Positions 19,331-27,587 of a stretch of DNA of 64,000 bases are shown one piece after another. The stretch covers positions 1 through 64,000 of the forward strand of contig CADABQ010000002.1 of assembly GCA_902786205.1 (NCBI GenBank). Reading direction: 5' to 3'. The DNA comes from an uncultured Lachnospiraceae bacterium (GTDB taxonomy: Bacteria; Bacillota; Clostridia; Lachnospirales; Lachnospiraceae). Each line of letters opens with the position of its first letter. The first letter of the stretch is position 1. The notes beneath the pieces are model-generated. The model ran no database searches. It was given only the letters and a program-made list of their open reading frames with translations, and was not told the DNA's origin. Made by a program: the position numbers and the translations under genes.

Positions 19331-20002
19331 ATGGAAAGAACTATCAGAGTTACCGGTAAAGGAAAAATGTTTGTAAAGCCGGATACAATCAGACTCATTA
19401 TGATTATTGAGGGGATACAGGAAGAGTATGATATGGCATTAGCGCAGTCTGCTGCTATGACGGAAGAATTAAAGGATTTATTCATCAAACTGGATTTTGA
19501 ACGAGAAGAAGTAAAGACTTTAAGCTTTAACGTGAGTACCGAGTATGAAAGTTATCAGGCAAAGGATAAGAGCTGGAAAAGAAGGTTTGAAGGGTATAAG
19601 TTTATACATAGAATAAAAGTGGAGTTTCCGGCAGACAATAAGCGATTAGGTAAAGTTCTTTATACACTTGGGCATTCGACTATTCGCCCAGAATTCCGTA
19701 TTGAATATACAGTAGCTGATCCAGAAAAGTGTAAGGATGCATTGTTGGCAAATGCAATCACAGATTCTAAAAGGAAGGCTGATGTGCTAACAAAAGCAGC
19801 GGGTGTAAAGTTGGGGAATATTGTAACCATAGATTATTCATGGGCGGAGGTTGATTTTGTATCACGCCCTATGGATAATCTGATTCTGGCCGAGTCATGC
19901 ATGAGATGTAGTGAAGAAGATACTGCCTATGACATTGATATTAACCCGGATGATATTGATGTAACGGATAATGTAACAGTTGTGTGGGAGATTCGATGTT
20001 AA
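19331..20002 (+). CDS. SIMPL-domain (DUF541) protein, cytoplasmic
   Basis: The opening I-R-V-T-G-K-G-K-M-F-V-K-P-D-T and the later A-L-L-A-N-A-I-T-D-S-K-R-K-A-D-V-L with a following G-V-K-L-G are the usual SIMPL landmarks. The protein has 223 residues and no signal peptide or membrane segment, unlike many exported SIMPL proteins. ATG 19331 is chosen because AGGAGG (19318-19323) precedes it by 7 bases; an earlier ATG at 19304 lies inside the previous gene and before that site. It starts 11 bases after the glycohydrolase stop, so the two share a transcript. The biochemical role of SIMPL proteins is poorly defined. Confidence 0.75.
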   Translation: MERTIRVTGKGKMFVKPDTIRLIMIIEGIQEEYDMALAQSAAMTEELKDLFIKLDFEREEVKTLSFNVSTEYESYQAKDKSWKRRFEGYKFIHRIKVEFPADNKRLGKVLYTLGHSTIRPEFRIEYTVADPEKCKDALLANAITDSKRKADVLTKAAGVKLGNIVTIDYSWAEVDFVSRPMDNLILAESCMRCSEEDTAYDIDINPDDIDVTDNVTVVWEIRC

Positions 20003-20471
20003 AGAATTGGGAGACAAAAGAAGAGCGTTGCTTCCGATGCTCTGCTAAAATAATGATTACTGGCATCTCTTGCTAGATACCAGGTTACTTTTTGTGAAAC
20101 ACCTTAACATTAGTCGCATACAGTGAATAACTTTTAATTATCCTAAGAACTTGTTTTAATGAATGTGGATTTTTTATTCATGAGGTCTTTACAAAAAATA
20201 TTGGAATGGTAACGGGATGATTGAATGATAAAGCTTGACATGAAGCATCATCACGGAAGCCGTAGATTTAATATATGTGTAATAGAAATGAGATGAAACT
20301 TACAGAGAAGTATGATACGATAACATTGAGTATGTATATATAGGTGATGGAAGCTTCTAAGCGGAATTTGTATGGATGAAAAAATATCGAAAATGTAGAT
20401 GTCATACAGGAAGAAGAAAAGAAACATTATGAAAATGTGTTATTGACGGTATTAAAAAGGGGGGATAATTT
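20003..20471. other. 469-base stretch without a recognised gene
   Basis: I see only short hairpins near the SIMPL stop (AGAGC with GCTCT, then CTGG with CCAG, with a weak T-run after) that may end transcription. The rest is AT-rich with many stops in all frames and no convincing promoter. Confidence 0.5.
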
Positions 20472-22295
20472 ATGCCAAACATAATTGATGGGATAAATAA
20501 AATGGATAAGGAACAACTAAGTGCCCAGCTTGCAACATTAAAAATAGTTACGATGTCAAATGTACTTTCAGAAATGAAACAAAAAACTTCAAAAAAGGCA
20601 ACTCAACTTTTTAATGGTGTTCGGAGACTTTTTGATGTAGCACCGGTTAAGGAACCAAACGTTGTGTCATTGGATAAGAGAATAGCTGATTGTAAATCGA
20701 AATTAGATTGTAAAACGAGAGAAGAATTGATTCATGAAACACGAGCAGTTTTACAGGAAAAGCTTAAGGCATTGTCAGTTTCGATGAATAATGAGCCCTC
20801 AGATGATGAGTTATCAATTTGTGTTATAGAAGCTGCCAGTAAGAATTTCAAAAAAGAAATAAATACAGGACTTTCACCATCTCAAAAAGCTGATGCGATT
20901 TATCAGAGGTATAATGAACGTTTAATTGCACAGACACAAAAAAAGTATGCTCATGCAACTCAAGAAGAAAAGGAAAAAATCAATAAGCAGCTTCAGGAAG
21001 AAATTGATGCAATGAATGATGAACAAAGAGAAGAGTTAAAAAAAGCTCTTCGTGTTGATGAAGTTACAGGAGAAACAATGAAAAAATTCTTAACAACGTC
21101 TGCTGGTGCATCAACATTATTAGTTGCTTTAAATTTATCTGGTTTTGGTGCATTTATGGCATTAACAACAATTATGCATGCAGTTTTCACAACAACTCTT
21201 GGAATTACACTGCCATTTGCTGTCTATACTTCAGCTACTACAGTTTTGTCATTTTTTTTAGGACCGGCTGGTTGGATCATTTTTGCCGGGGCAGAGTTAG
21301 TTATGTTAAATAATAATAGTAATAAGATTATTTATGAACTTTTAGCACAGGTAGTATGGGCATCAGTTCTTGAATGTGGCGGAAGATTAACTCCTAAAGA
21401 TGATATGTTACCTAGTTGGATGCCTGAGGAACAACGTCAAATAGCAATGAGTAACAATCGTGAATTTATGGAATTACAAAAAAAATATGATGTTTTAATT
21501 GGGGAAGCAGAAACATTAAAGGATAAAATTTGCAAATTTGATAATTTGCAACAGGCAAGAGAGGCAGAAATCTTATCATTAAAAGAGAAAATCAAGAACA
21601 AAGAACAGCAATTGGAAAAAGCTACTGAGAATATGGAACAATTAGAAAATGGTCTTAGTAAAGCTAAACAGGAGTTTGAACAATACAAACGATATTCAGA
21701 CAGTGAAAATGACGATTTACGTCAAAAGTATACAGAAGCACAGAAGAATTATCAAAATGCTGAGAAAAAAATTAAAAACAAGCAGAATGAGATTAATAGT
21801 CTTAAGAAATCAAATAAGGATTCTGAGGATATGATTTTGATGTATGAGGATGAACTTGCTCGTGTTGGAAAGGAAAAACAATTGCTTGAAACCGAAAAAG
21901 AACAGATGAAAGTAGTTCTTGAACATACAAAAGAAAAACTTGATGTTGCAGAACTGAAAGAAGCTAAAAAACTCCAGGAACGTTGGGAAGCTGCATATAA
22001 GAGGTTTGAGTTTGATAGCAAGGTTTTCAAATATGTTGTAAAAAACTATCAGTTTAATGAATATGGATATATTGAACGACACATGATAGAATTACATGAA
22101 GCAAAAGATCCTGCAGCATTAAGGTCTAATCGAGGGAAAATGGCTGTATCGGGAAAACTGCATTTAGAAATTTCATCTTCATCTGGCGTTCCATCAAGGT
22201 TATTTTATATTCCATTAAAGAATTCAGGTAATGGTAAAACTGTTAAAATAACAGATATTGTTAAACATAATGATTCTCGTTATGGAAAAATATAG
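20472..22295 (+). CDS. Membrane-associated coiled-coil protein, YaaW-like region
   Basis: Not a named family to me with certainty. Residues 1-200 are helical and charged. Residues ~207-283 hold Gly/Ala/Thr-rich hydrophobic helices (LLVALNLSGFGAFMALTT and AVYTSATTVLSFFLGPAGW) whose order resembles the C-terminal part of E. coli YaaW-type proteins. A long coiled coil covers ~328-510, and ~100 residues of mixed alpha/beta end the protein. ATG 20472 has AAAGGGGGGA 7-8 bases upstream. The gene stands alone between the SIMPL gene and another unrecognised protein that also has a hydrophobic Gly-rich segment. Membrane-inserting coiled-coil proteins occur in abortive-infection systems, but a defence role here is only inferred from location. 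Confidence 0.6.
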   Translation: MPNIIDGINKMDKEQLSAQLATLKIVTMSNVLSEMKQKTSKKATQLFNGVRRLFDVAPVKEPNVVSLDKRIADCKSKLDCKTREELIHETRAVLQEKLKALSVSMNNEPSDDELSICVIEAASKNFKKEINTGLSPSQKADAIYQRYNERLIAQTQKKYAHATQEEKEKINKQLQEEIDAMNDEQREELKKALRVDEVTGETMKKFLTTSAGASTLLVALNLSGFGAFMALTTIMHAVFTTTLGITLPFAVYTSATTVLSFFLGPAGWIIFAGAELVMLNNNSNKIIYELLAQVVWASVLECGGRLTPKDDMLPSWMPEEQRQIAMSNNREFMELQKKYDVLIGEAETLKDKICKFDNLQQAREAEILSLKEKIKNKEQQLEKATENMEQLENGLSKAKQEFEQYKRYSDSENDDLRQKYTEAQKNYQNAEKKIKNKQNEINSLKKSNKDSEDMILMYEDELARVGKEKQLLETEKEQMKVVLEHTKEKLDVAELKEAKKLQERWEAAYKRFEFDSKVFKYVVKNYQFNEYGYIERHMIELHEAKDPAALRSNRGKMAVSGKLHLEISSSSGVPSRLFYIPLKNSGNGKTVKITDIVKHNDSRYGKI

Positions 22296-22507
22296 TATGA
22301 TTTAGTTAGTTGATGGAAAATTGTCTTTATAATAGAATTTTGCAATGAATTAAGTGGGTGAAAGGTCATCACTGCAATTCGTGATGGGAATGGTCCGTTC
22401 CGAGGAATGCAGAAAAATTGGAAAAAAATGAATTAAGGCAGGGAAATCTGTAAAATGAAATAGTGCAAAAAAAGTCAATAAAACGATTTGCGGATGGAGG
22501 TGTACTC

Positions 22508-23821
22508 ATGGAAAATTCTCAAACATCTTTTGGAATTGATCCAGAAAAACTTACTACTTCTGAACGAAGAGTTTTTTTGGATAGAATGCAGAAATATTTT
22601 GAATACTTCCAGAAAATGCAGAAAAAAGCTGAAAATCATAATATAATAGATAGAGTTGCTGATGCTATAAAGGGTGAAAATACAAAAAAACAGAAGGAAC
22701 AAGAAATTACAAGACTAAAGCGATATTTTAAACTTGTATCACAAGTTTATGATAAGACTAAAGTTGAAATATGCAATAATTCAGCAGAATATTCTGGAAA
22801 GGAAACAGTAGTGTCAAGTCTTTCTGGTGCTGCAGAAACTAATGCAATGCCTGCTTATTTGAGAAGAGGTCTGTTGCCAGTGGGGGGAGGAGCAATGGCT
22901 GCAGGTTCTGTGCTTTTGAGCGGTAGTTTGTTAGGTGCTGGATTGGAGATATTTGATGTTGTTACAGGAATGTCGGATAAGGAACAAGCCATTTTTTATA
23001 AAAAGATGTGTGAGACCTTAATGGAAGTTGTTTCAGCGTTTAATGTTCCAGAAGAAATAGTAAAGCAGGAATTATTAAAGACCATGAAGAGCATTGGAGA
23101 AATCAAGGAAAAATACAAAGATATCTCTGATGAGGAGGAAATGGCGAAACGCATACAAGACGAATGCATAGTTGAACTTACTGCTGGTATTGAAGGAACA
23201 AGCGACTGTGAGGTGTTTAAGACTAAGGCATTAGATTTGATTGGCAAGGCAGCTTGGGACAAAATGAATTCAAATTCACAAATATTTATTGTGACAGGTG
23301 AGTTATTGTACGAACAATGGAAAATATATGATGAGGGGATTGACTTTGCACCTATATGCTTGTCTGTATCTAAAGCACTTGAAGTTGAGGTTACTCGAAG
23401 ATATTTTATTGGGTTTAAGGAATATCTTGAAAATGCTGGCATTCCACTGCTTGATGAAATGTATAAAAATAATGGAGCTATTAAAGAAGCAGATGACTAT
23501 ATGCTAGGTAATTTAACAAGTGTGACTGGTTATGCAGTTTATCTTGATACTCAGAAGGTAAAACTTGTGGGAAGATATACAGATGCAAATCAATTATTTT
23601 TGAAGTATGCGAAGAATGAGTTGTTCAAAGAAAAGACAGAAAGTAAGTGTTCAGAAATAATTAAGGAGCACTTATTAAATATAAAAATTGTTTGTGAGAA
23701 GTATAGAAATCCAGCAGCTCATAAACAGAAGATGAATAAAGTAAGTGCGCGTGAGTGTCTGGATTTCATGATAGATGTAAAACGAGTATTAGGTAAAATA
23801 TTGGATGATTGTGAATGGTAA
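22508..23821 (+). CDS. Unknown protein with C-terminal HEPN-like R-x4-H motif
   Basis: No family recognised. It has 437 residues: a charged helical N-terminus, a Gly/Ala-rich hydrophobic stretch at ~119-154 (GGGAMAAGSVLLSGSLLGAG), a long helical middle, and a C-terminal helical region that contains YRNPAAH, that is R400-N-P-A-A-H405. R-x4-6-H inside a helical bundle is the mark of HEPN ribonucleases, and the last ~100 residues (EIIKEHLLNIKIVCEKYRN, then ARECLDFMIDVKRVLGKIL) fit a HEPN layout. ATG 22508 is chosen for GGAGG (22496-22500) 7 bases upstream. It lies 212 bases after the coiled-coil membrane gene on the same strand. A toxin-like RNase is an inference from one short motif. Confidence 0.55.
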   Translation: MENSQTSFGIDPEKLTTSERRVFLDRMQKYFEYFQKMQKKAENHNIIDRVADAIKGENTKKQKEQEITRLKRYFKLVSQVYDKTKVEICNNSAEYSGKETVVSSLSGAAETNAMPAYLRRGLLPVGGGAMAAGSVLLSGSLLGAGLEIFDVVTGMSDKEQAIFYKKMCETLMEVVSAFNVPEEIVKQELLKTMKSIGEIKEKYKDISDEEEMAKRIQDECIVELTAGIEGTSDCEVFKTKALDLIGKAAWDKMNSNSQIFIVTGELLYEQWKIYDEGIDFAPICLSVSKALEVEVTRRYFIGFKEYLENAGIPLLDEMYKNNGAIKEADDYMLGNLTSVTGYAVYLDTQKVKLVGRYTDANQLFLKYAKNELFKEKTESKCSEIIKEHLLNIKIVCEKYRNPAAHKQKMNKVSARECLDFMIDVKRVLGKILDDCEW

Positions 23822-23830
23822 GCAGTCTCT

Positions 23831-24355
23831 TTATTTTTTATATTTCAAAAAATCATTCTGATGTTCCTGTGGATATAACCGATAACCTTGTGATATCAGA
23901 GTGTCCACTTTCAATGCAACAAGATTAATATCTGATTGCATAAGGCTGGAAACTTGTTGGATGTCATAACCTTGTTCGATATATTCTAATATTTCATCAT
24001 CAGGTAGTGCGATTTGTGAAGCGAAGACGTTTGCTTCGTATTCCATACGGTTGTTTCGCATATTAAAAATATTAAACTCTTTAAAATAGCCGACTTCCGT
24101 AGCCTCGTTTCGGTGTAGTATATCGTGTCCGATTTCATGTAGAAGCACAATTTTTTCCATGGTGGGATCCAAATCATCTTTTATGAAGATGAAACGATTG
24201 TGCAATAGAAGTTTATATGCCCCAAGCTGGTGTTTGAATTTGCGCGGCATAATAATGATGTCTAATTCTTCGGCAAGCTTGTGAGGATTGCGTGTATTGA
24301 ATTTTCTGACAAGTTCATTTGCCTGTGTTACAATTTCTGATGTTGGCATGTGCAT
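23831..24355 (-). CDS. ImmA/IrrE-type metallopeptidase
   Basis: The zinc site H73-E74-I-G-H77 is followed by a downstream Glu in EYEANVFAS, the typical third ligand. In ICEBs1-like elements ImmA cleaves the ImmR repressor after a signal and so releases excision. The protein has 174 residues, the usual size, with a short variable N-terminus. The start with GGGAG about 9 bases before it is preferred over the second Met two codons on. It lies 61 bases after the XRE gene on the same strand, as in immR-immA. Its likely target is therefore the XRE repressor encoded just upstream. Confidence 0.85.
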   Translation of the reverse strand: MHMPTSEIVTQANELVRKFNTRNPHKLAEELDIIIMPRKFKHQLGAYKLLLHNRFIFIKDDLDPTMEKIVLLHEIGHDILHRNEATEVGYFKEFNIFNMRNNRMEYEANVFASQIALPDDEILEYIEQGYDIQQVSSLMQSDINLVALKVDTLISQGYRLYPQEHQNDFLKYKK

Positions 24356-24416
24356 AAATAATCACTCCCTTCGAGACACTCTGTTATGATTATAATAACG
24401 ATAGCGATAACAGAAA

Positions 24417-24842
24417 TTATTCGATAGGGTCAGTGTTATCTGTACGATATTTTTTTGGAACATATTTTCGGTTCCGCTTTTTGGCAATCCAGTAAGCGTC
24501 CTGAATGGCTTTCATCATTTCGTCCATATCTTCTTCGTCCATTTCACCGCCTGCAAATAAACCACTTACTTCTGCAAGGAGTTCATTTGCCTGGCGTTTT
24601 CCTCTTGCTCCGTATCGTTCATTAGCATCAACAACAAATTGTTCATCTTCTTTTAGCAGATAGTTGATATCTACATTGTAAAAAGTAGCAATTCTTTCAT
24701 AAATCGCTCTTGTTCTTGGAAGTGTTTTATCTAATTCGTAATTCTTTAATGTTCGCAATGATACATTAAGTTCGTTGGCAGCTTCCTGTTGAGATAAGTT
24801 CTTTTGTTTTCTGAGTTCTCTGATTCTCTCACCAAATGTCAT
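24417..24842 (-). CDS. XRE-family repressor (ImmR-like)
   Basis: A helix-turn-helix of the Cro/CI type fills residues 1-60 (FGERIRELRKQKNLSQQEAA, then NVSLRTLKNYE), with an acidic linker and a short C-terminal domain, 141 residues in all. ATG 24842 is chosen because GAGGGAGGA stands before it; the longer open frame begins with an unlikely hydrophobic and Cys-rich peptide. It is divergent from the zinc-ribbon gene at 25012, and the gap holds a sigma-A promoter overlapped by an inverted repeat, with further half-sites, so the protein probably represses its own region. It is paired with an ImmA-type protease. Confidence 0.85.
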   Translation of the reverse strand: MTFGERIRELRKQKNLSQQEAANELNVSLRTLKNYELDKTLPRTRAIYERIATFYNVDINYLLKEDEQFVVDANERYGARGKRQANELLAEVSGLFAGGEMDEEDMDEMMKAIQDAYWIAKKRNRKYVPKKYRTDNTDPIE

Positions 24843-24902
24843 AATGATTCCTCCCTCATATCTGCTAAAAGTACTAAAAAAATTGAAAGTGCAAAAAAAG
24901 TA

Positions 24903-24932
24903 TTGACAAGTGCAATCTGATTGCACTATAAT
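24903..24932 (+). promoter_or_regulatory. Promoter overlapped by an inverted-repeat operator
   Basis: TTGACA (24903-24908) and TATAAT (24927-24932) are perfect boxes with an 18-base spacer. The spacer is the dyad AGTGCAAT-CTG-ATTGCACT (24909-24927). Related half-sites AGTGCAA (24888-24894), TTGCACT (near 24958-24964) and TGCACTTTTT (near 24979) surround it. A repressor bound here would block the -10 box; the divergent XRE protein is the obvious candidate. Confidence 0.8.
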
Positions 24933-25011
24933 GTAACACAAGAAAAGGCAATTCACTTGCACTAATCATAATATAAAATGCACTTTTTGTCAAGAGTGAG
25001 GTGAAGCAGAT

Positions 25012-25200
25012 ATGAGTAAAAAGATTATATTCCGATGCAATTGTTGCAATAATTATATATGTGATTATGTTGCAGCTGGTGAATTTACTATTGAGATTAA
25101 GTGTAGCAGGTGCAAAAGATTTTTGACGATCAAAGGTGAACGTTATAATACATATTTAAACCAGCTGAAGGAGAATACAGCGGCTACGGTCAGAATTTAA
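25012..25200 (+). CDS. Small Com-like zinc-ribbon protein
   Basis: A protein of 62 residues with two Cys pairs, C-N-C-C near the start and C-S-R-C in IEIKCSRCKRFLTIK. The second pair and its flanks resemble the Com family of phage Mu, a small zinc protein that binds mRNA to switch on translation of mom. GAGGTGA lies before the ATG. It is the first gene downstream of the operator-controlled promoter at 24903 and so is likely repressed by the XRE protein. The target RNA is unknown. Confidence 0.6.
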   Translation: MSKKIIFRCNCCNNYICDYVAAGEFTIEIKCSRCKRFLTIKGERYNTYLNQLKENTAATVRI

Positions 25201-25290
25201 TTGATAGTAGAAACAGGGCAGTAGAGGAGATGGAGCAATCTTGCAATAAAGATTGTTCTGTGATAGTATGATTATAGGAAAGTAGGTAGA

Positions 25291-26100
25291 ATGTATATGG
25301 AAAATTCCCAAAAAATGAAGCAGGAAATGCTACAAAAGCTCAAAGCGTTTTGCTTGTTTGATGATGATTTTATGAGCAAGGTTTTTGAGGACAATTATGA
25401 ATGCATAGAACTTATTTTGCATATCATAATGGATAAGCCAGATTTGAAGGTACAGATTGCACAGATACAATATAGCATTAAAAATTTAGAAGGTCGATCA
25501 GTAAGGCTGGATATACATGCGATTGATACAATTGGGAAAAAATACAATATAGAAGTACAGAGAGAGGATAAAGGAGCGTCTCCTAAAAGAGCACGATATA
25601 ATAGCAGTGTGATAGATACAAAATCTCTTCCAGCAGGTGCAGAGTTTGAAGAATTACCAGAGACATATGTTATTTTTATAACAAAAAATGATGTAATTGG
25701 TTATAATAAACCACTTTATCATATTGATCGTGTTATAAAAGAAACAGGAGAATTATTTGGTGATGAAGAACATATTGTGTATGTAAATGGAGCATATCAG
25801 GATGAATCGCCGTTGGGAAAATTGATGCATGACTTTTCATGTAGCAACCCAGAGGATATGTATTATAAACTTTTAGCTGATAGAACAAGGTATTTTAAAG
25901 AAGATGAGAAAGGAGTGGCAGAGATGTGTGAGCTTATGGAAGATTTGGTAGATAGTGGAAAGAAAGATGAAAGGGAAGAGATAGCATTACGAATGTTAAA
26001 CAGTGGTAGAATTTCAATAGAAGAAATTGCAGAATTTACAAAAATGACTGTTGATGAAGTAAAAATGCTTGAGGAAAACGAAAAGCTGGTAACACCATAA
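25291..26100 (+). CDS. Rpn-family PD-(D/E)xK nuclease / transposase-like protein
   Basis: Residues ~25-230 match the Rpn/PDDEXK 'transposase' family: an N-terminal FCLFDDDFMSKVF, then R-L-D74-I-H-A-I-D and I-E88-V-Q90, which form the D...E-x-Q nuclease core, then KRARYNSSVID. Rpn proteins in E. coli promote RecA-independent recombination and act as DNases. The C-terminal ~40 residues (RMLNSGRISIEEIAEFTKMT) form the helix-turn-helix-like tail common in the family. The length of 269 residues is normal. Two starts are possible (25291 or 25297). These genes are frequent in many copies in Lachnospiraceae; a link to the neighbours is not required. Confidence 0.82.
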   Translation: MYMENSQKMKQEMLQKLKAFCLFDDDFMSKVFEDNYECIELILHIIMDKPDLKVQIAQIQYSIKNLEGRSVRLDIHAIDTIGKKYNIEVQREDKGASPKRARYNSSVIDTKSLPAGAEFEELPETYVIFITKNDVIGYNKPLYHIDRVIKETGELFGDEEHIVYVNGAYQDESPLGKLMHDFSCSNPEDMYYKLLADRTRYFKEDEKGVAEMCELMEDLVDSGKKDEREEIALRMLNSGRISIEEIAEFTKMTVDEVKMLEENEKLVTP

Positions 26101-26564
26101 TAACAAGAGAATTGAATATGGCACCACCTACAAGGGCGGCATGAAAATGTTGAGCACCAAGACGCAGGGGATAGAACGGTAAAGTAATTGGACCGGTCTT
26201 CCTTTGCGTTTTTTTGTATATGAGAGAAGGTTGGTGAAAATGAAATAGAGTGCAAAAAGGTTATATGTAATTTTTTTATGTTACAAAATATATGAATTTA
26301 AAATGCTGGCTTAAAAAAGTCGAAATATATTGGAAAATGTTGACAAAACATGAAAAGAGTAGTAATATGAGAAATATCATTTCAAACATACATATTAGTA
26401 TTAAGATTTTATAGGATTTAAGAGAAAACATAAAATAATTTAAAAATAAGAAAGATTACATATAACAGAGAATAATGGATAAGATGTCGCAATTACGGCA
26501 TCTAGCTTAGTACATGATGAAATGATGTCTTTGTATATGTGGGTCTTTTTTTATTTTTTTCGAG
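26101..26564. other. AT-rich non-coding stretch after the Rpn gene
   Basis: No gene is seen. A hairpin-like segment at 26161-26215 (ACGCA with TGCGT, then seven T) probably ends the Rpn transcript. The rest is highly AT-rich with no ORF of note. Confidence 0.45.
26161..26215 (+). terminator. Probable terminator of the Rpn gene
   Basis: ACGCA (26162-26166) can pair with TGCGT (26205-26209), with further partial pairing inside including an ACCGGT core, and T residues run to 26215. The stem is imperfect. Confidence 0.45.
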
Positions 26565-26610
26565 AAGCACCTGCTGACAGAGACGAAAATTTTCTGGAAA
26601 GGAGGTGCTT
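26565..26610 (+). promoter_or_regulatory. Hairpin that buries the ribosome binding site of the next gene
   Basis: AAGCACCT (26565-26572) is perfectly complementary to AGGTGCTT (26603-26610). The second arm contains the AGGTG of the Shine-Dalgarno sequence GGAGGTG for the XRE gene at 26616. Formed in RNA, it would hide that site, and the T-run after it could also act as a weak terminator. Confidence 0.55.
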
Positions 26611-26615
26611 TTTGA

Positions 26616-26951
26616 ATGGTAGATAAAGAAATAAGTGAATATAAAAAGAATATCGATTGGGAAATAGGTCAACGCATTCAAAAAGCACGACTTGCCAGAA
26701 ATTTAAAACAGAGTGATTTGGCAGCGGCTCTTGGTGTAACCTCCAAGCAAATCTCGAAGTATGAAAATGGTGTGGCTTCTTGCAGTGCAGCTCAGATACG
26801 TATTATTGCAGAAGAATTAGAAGTATCAACAGCATATTTGTTAGAAGGTGAGACGGAAGATAATAATGTTTTAGAGTTGGCAAGAAAAATAATGAAACTC
26901 CCGATTGATGCAAGAAGAGTTATAATGTTTGGCATTAATGGAATCGTATAA
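26616..26951 (+). CDS. XRE-family helix-turn-helix regulator
   Basis: A Cro/CI-type DNA-binding domain occupies residues ~12-70 (IGQRIQKARLARNLKQSDLA, then GVTSKQISKYENG), followed by a short tail. The total of 111 residues fits small repressors carried by mobile elements. GGAGGTG (26600-26606) is 9 bases before the ATG and is part of a hairpin with AAGCACCT upstream, so its translation may be controlled. A clean terminator follows the stop. It is separate from the ImmR-like regulator at 24417 and may control the recombination genes downstream; no operator was identified for it. Confidence 0.82.
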   Translation: MVDKEISEYKKNIDWEIGQRIQKARLARNLKQSDLAAALGVTSKQISKYENGVASCSAAQIRIIAEELEVSTAYLLEGETEDNNVLELARKIMKLPIDARRVIMFGINGIV

Positions 26952-26971
26952 GTCTAATAAATTCTAAGAAT

Positions 26972-26994
26972 TCCCCTTCAAAGGGGATTTTTTT
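26972..26994 (+). terminator. Rho-independent terminator after the XRE gene
   Basis: TCCCCTT (26972-26978) pairs with AAGGGGA (26981-26987) across a CA loop and is followed by seven T residues. Confidence 0.8.
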
Positions 26995-27587
26995 CGTTAA
27001 AGTTCCCCTTTAAAAGAGAACCCCCTAATTCAAAATGATTTATCCTTATATCAAGGTCATCAAGTGACCTACCAAAACTGAATAGGACGGACATATCACA
27101 CAAATCTGTTTTCGCCTTTCTAATTAAGAAGGGTGGCAGAACCCCATTTCGTGCGACGATGAACCTGACCACATGGTTTGCCCGTGAAGGTTAAGAGCAG
27201 AGGGTTGTGCCTACCAGTGTAGCGGCTGGAGATAATGAGGCAGATGGTGCACCGGATTTCAAAAGTGAAATTTTGAGAGTGGCTACTTGCAGATGATGAT
27301 TGGATGGGCATACGTCAGTGCAGTGTCAGAAGCTATCTGAGGATATGTTACCCGGCTGGGGGAGGTTACGTTTCGTAACTGACAATAGTAATAGATAATT
27401 CAGGAGAGATAATTGACTGCTGATGCAATGCTTTAGATTACTCTGAGTATTTACTGTTGATAGCAGTCGGTTGTCCTCTGATATAAATGCTTGTGGAAGT
27501 GCATTTCTTTAAGGCGAGCATTTATATGGGAGGATAACGAGCCGGCTTAATAAAATCCCTGAAAATCTATAAAAGTGGAGTGATTTT
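26995..27587. ncRNA. Non-coding stretch with stacked perfect hairpins
   Basis: No convincing coding frame is seen. From about 27100 the composition is less AT-rich than its surroundings. Three perfect inverted repeats lie in series: GTTACG/CGTAAC (27365-27379), GACTGCT/AGCAGTC (27415-27468) and ATATAAATGCT/AGCATTTATAT (27481-27527). The series stops just before the ribosome binding site of the next gene. It may be a structured RNA, a long 5' leader, or a degraded remnant; I do not recognise a named class. Confidence 0.4.

Noticed and set aside
27120..27311. Group II intron remnant
   Set aside because: A GTGCGAC-like start was noticed, but no domain V or reverse-transcriptase gene could be recognised.
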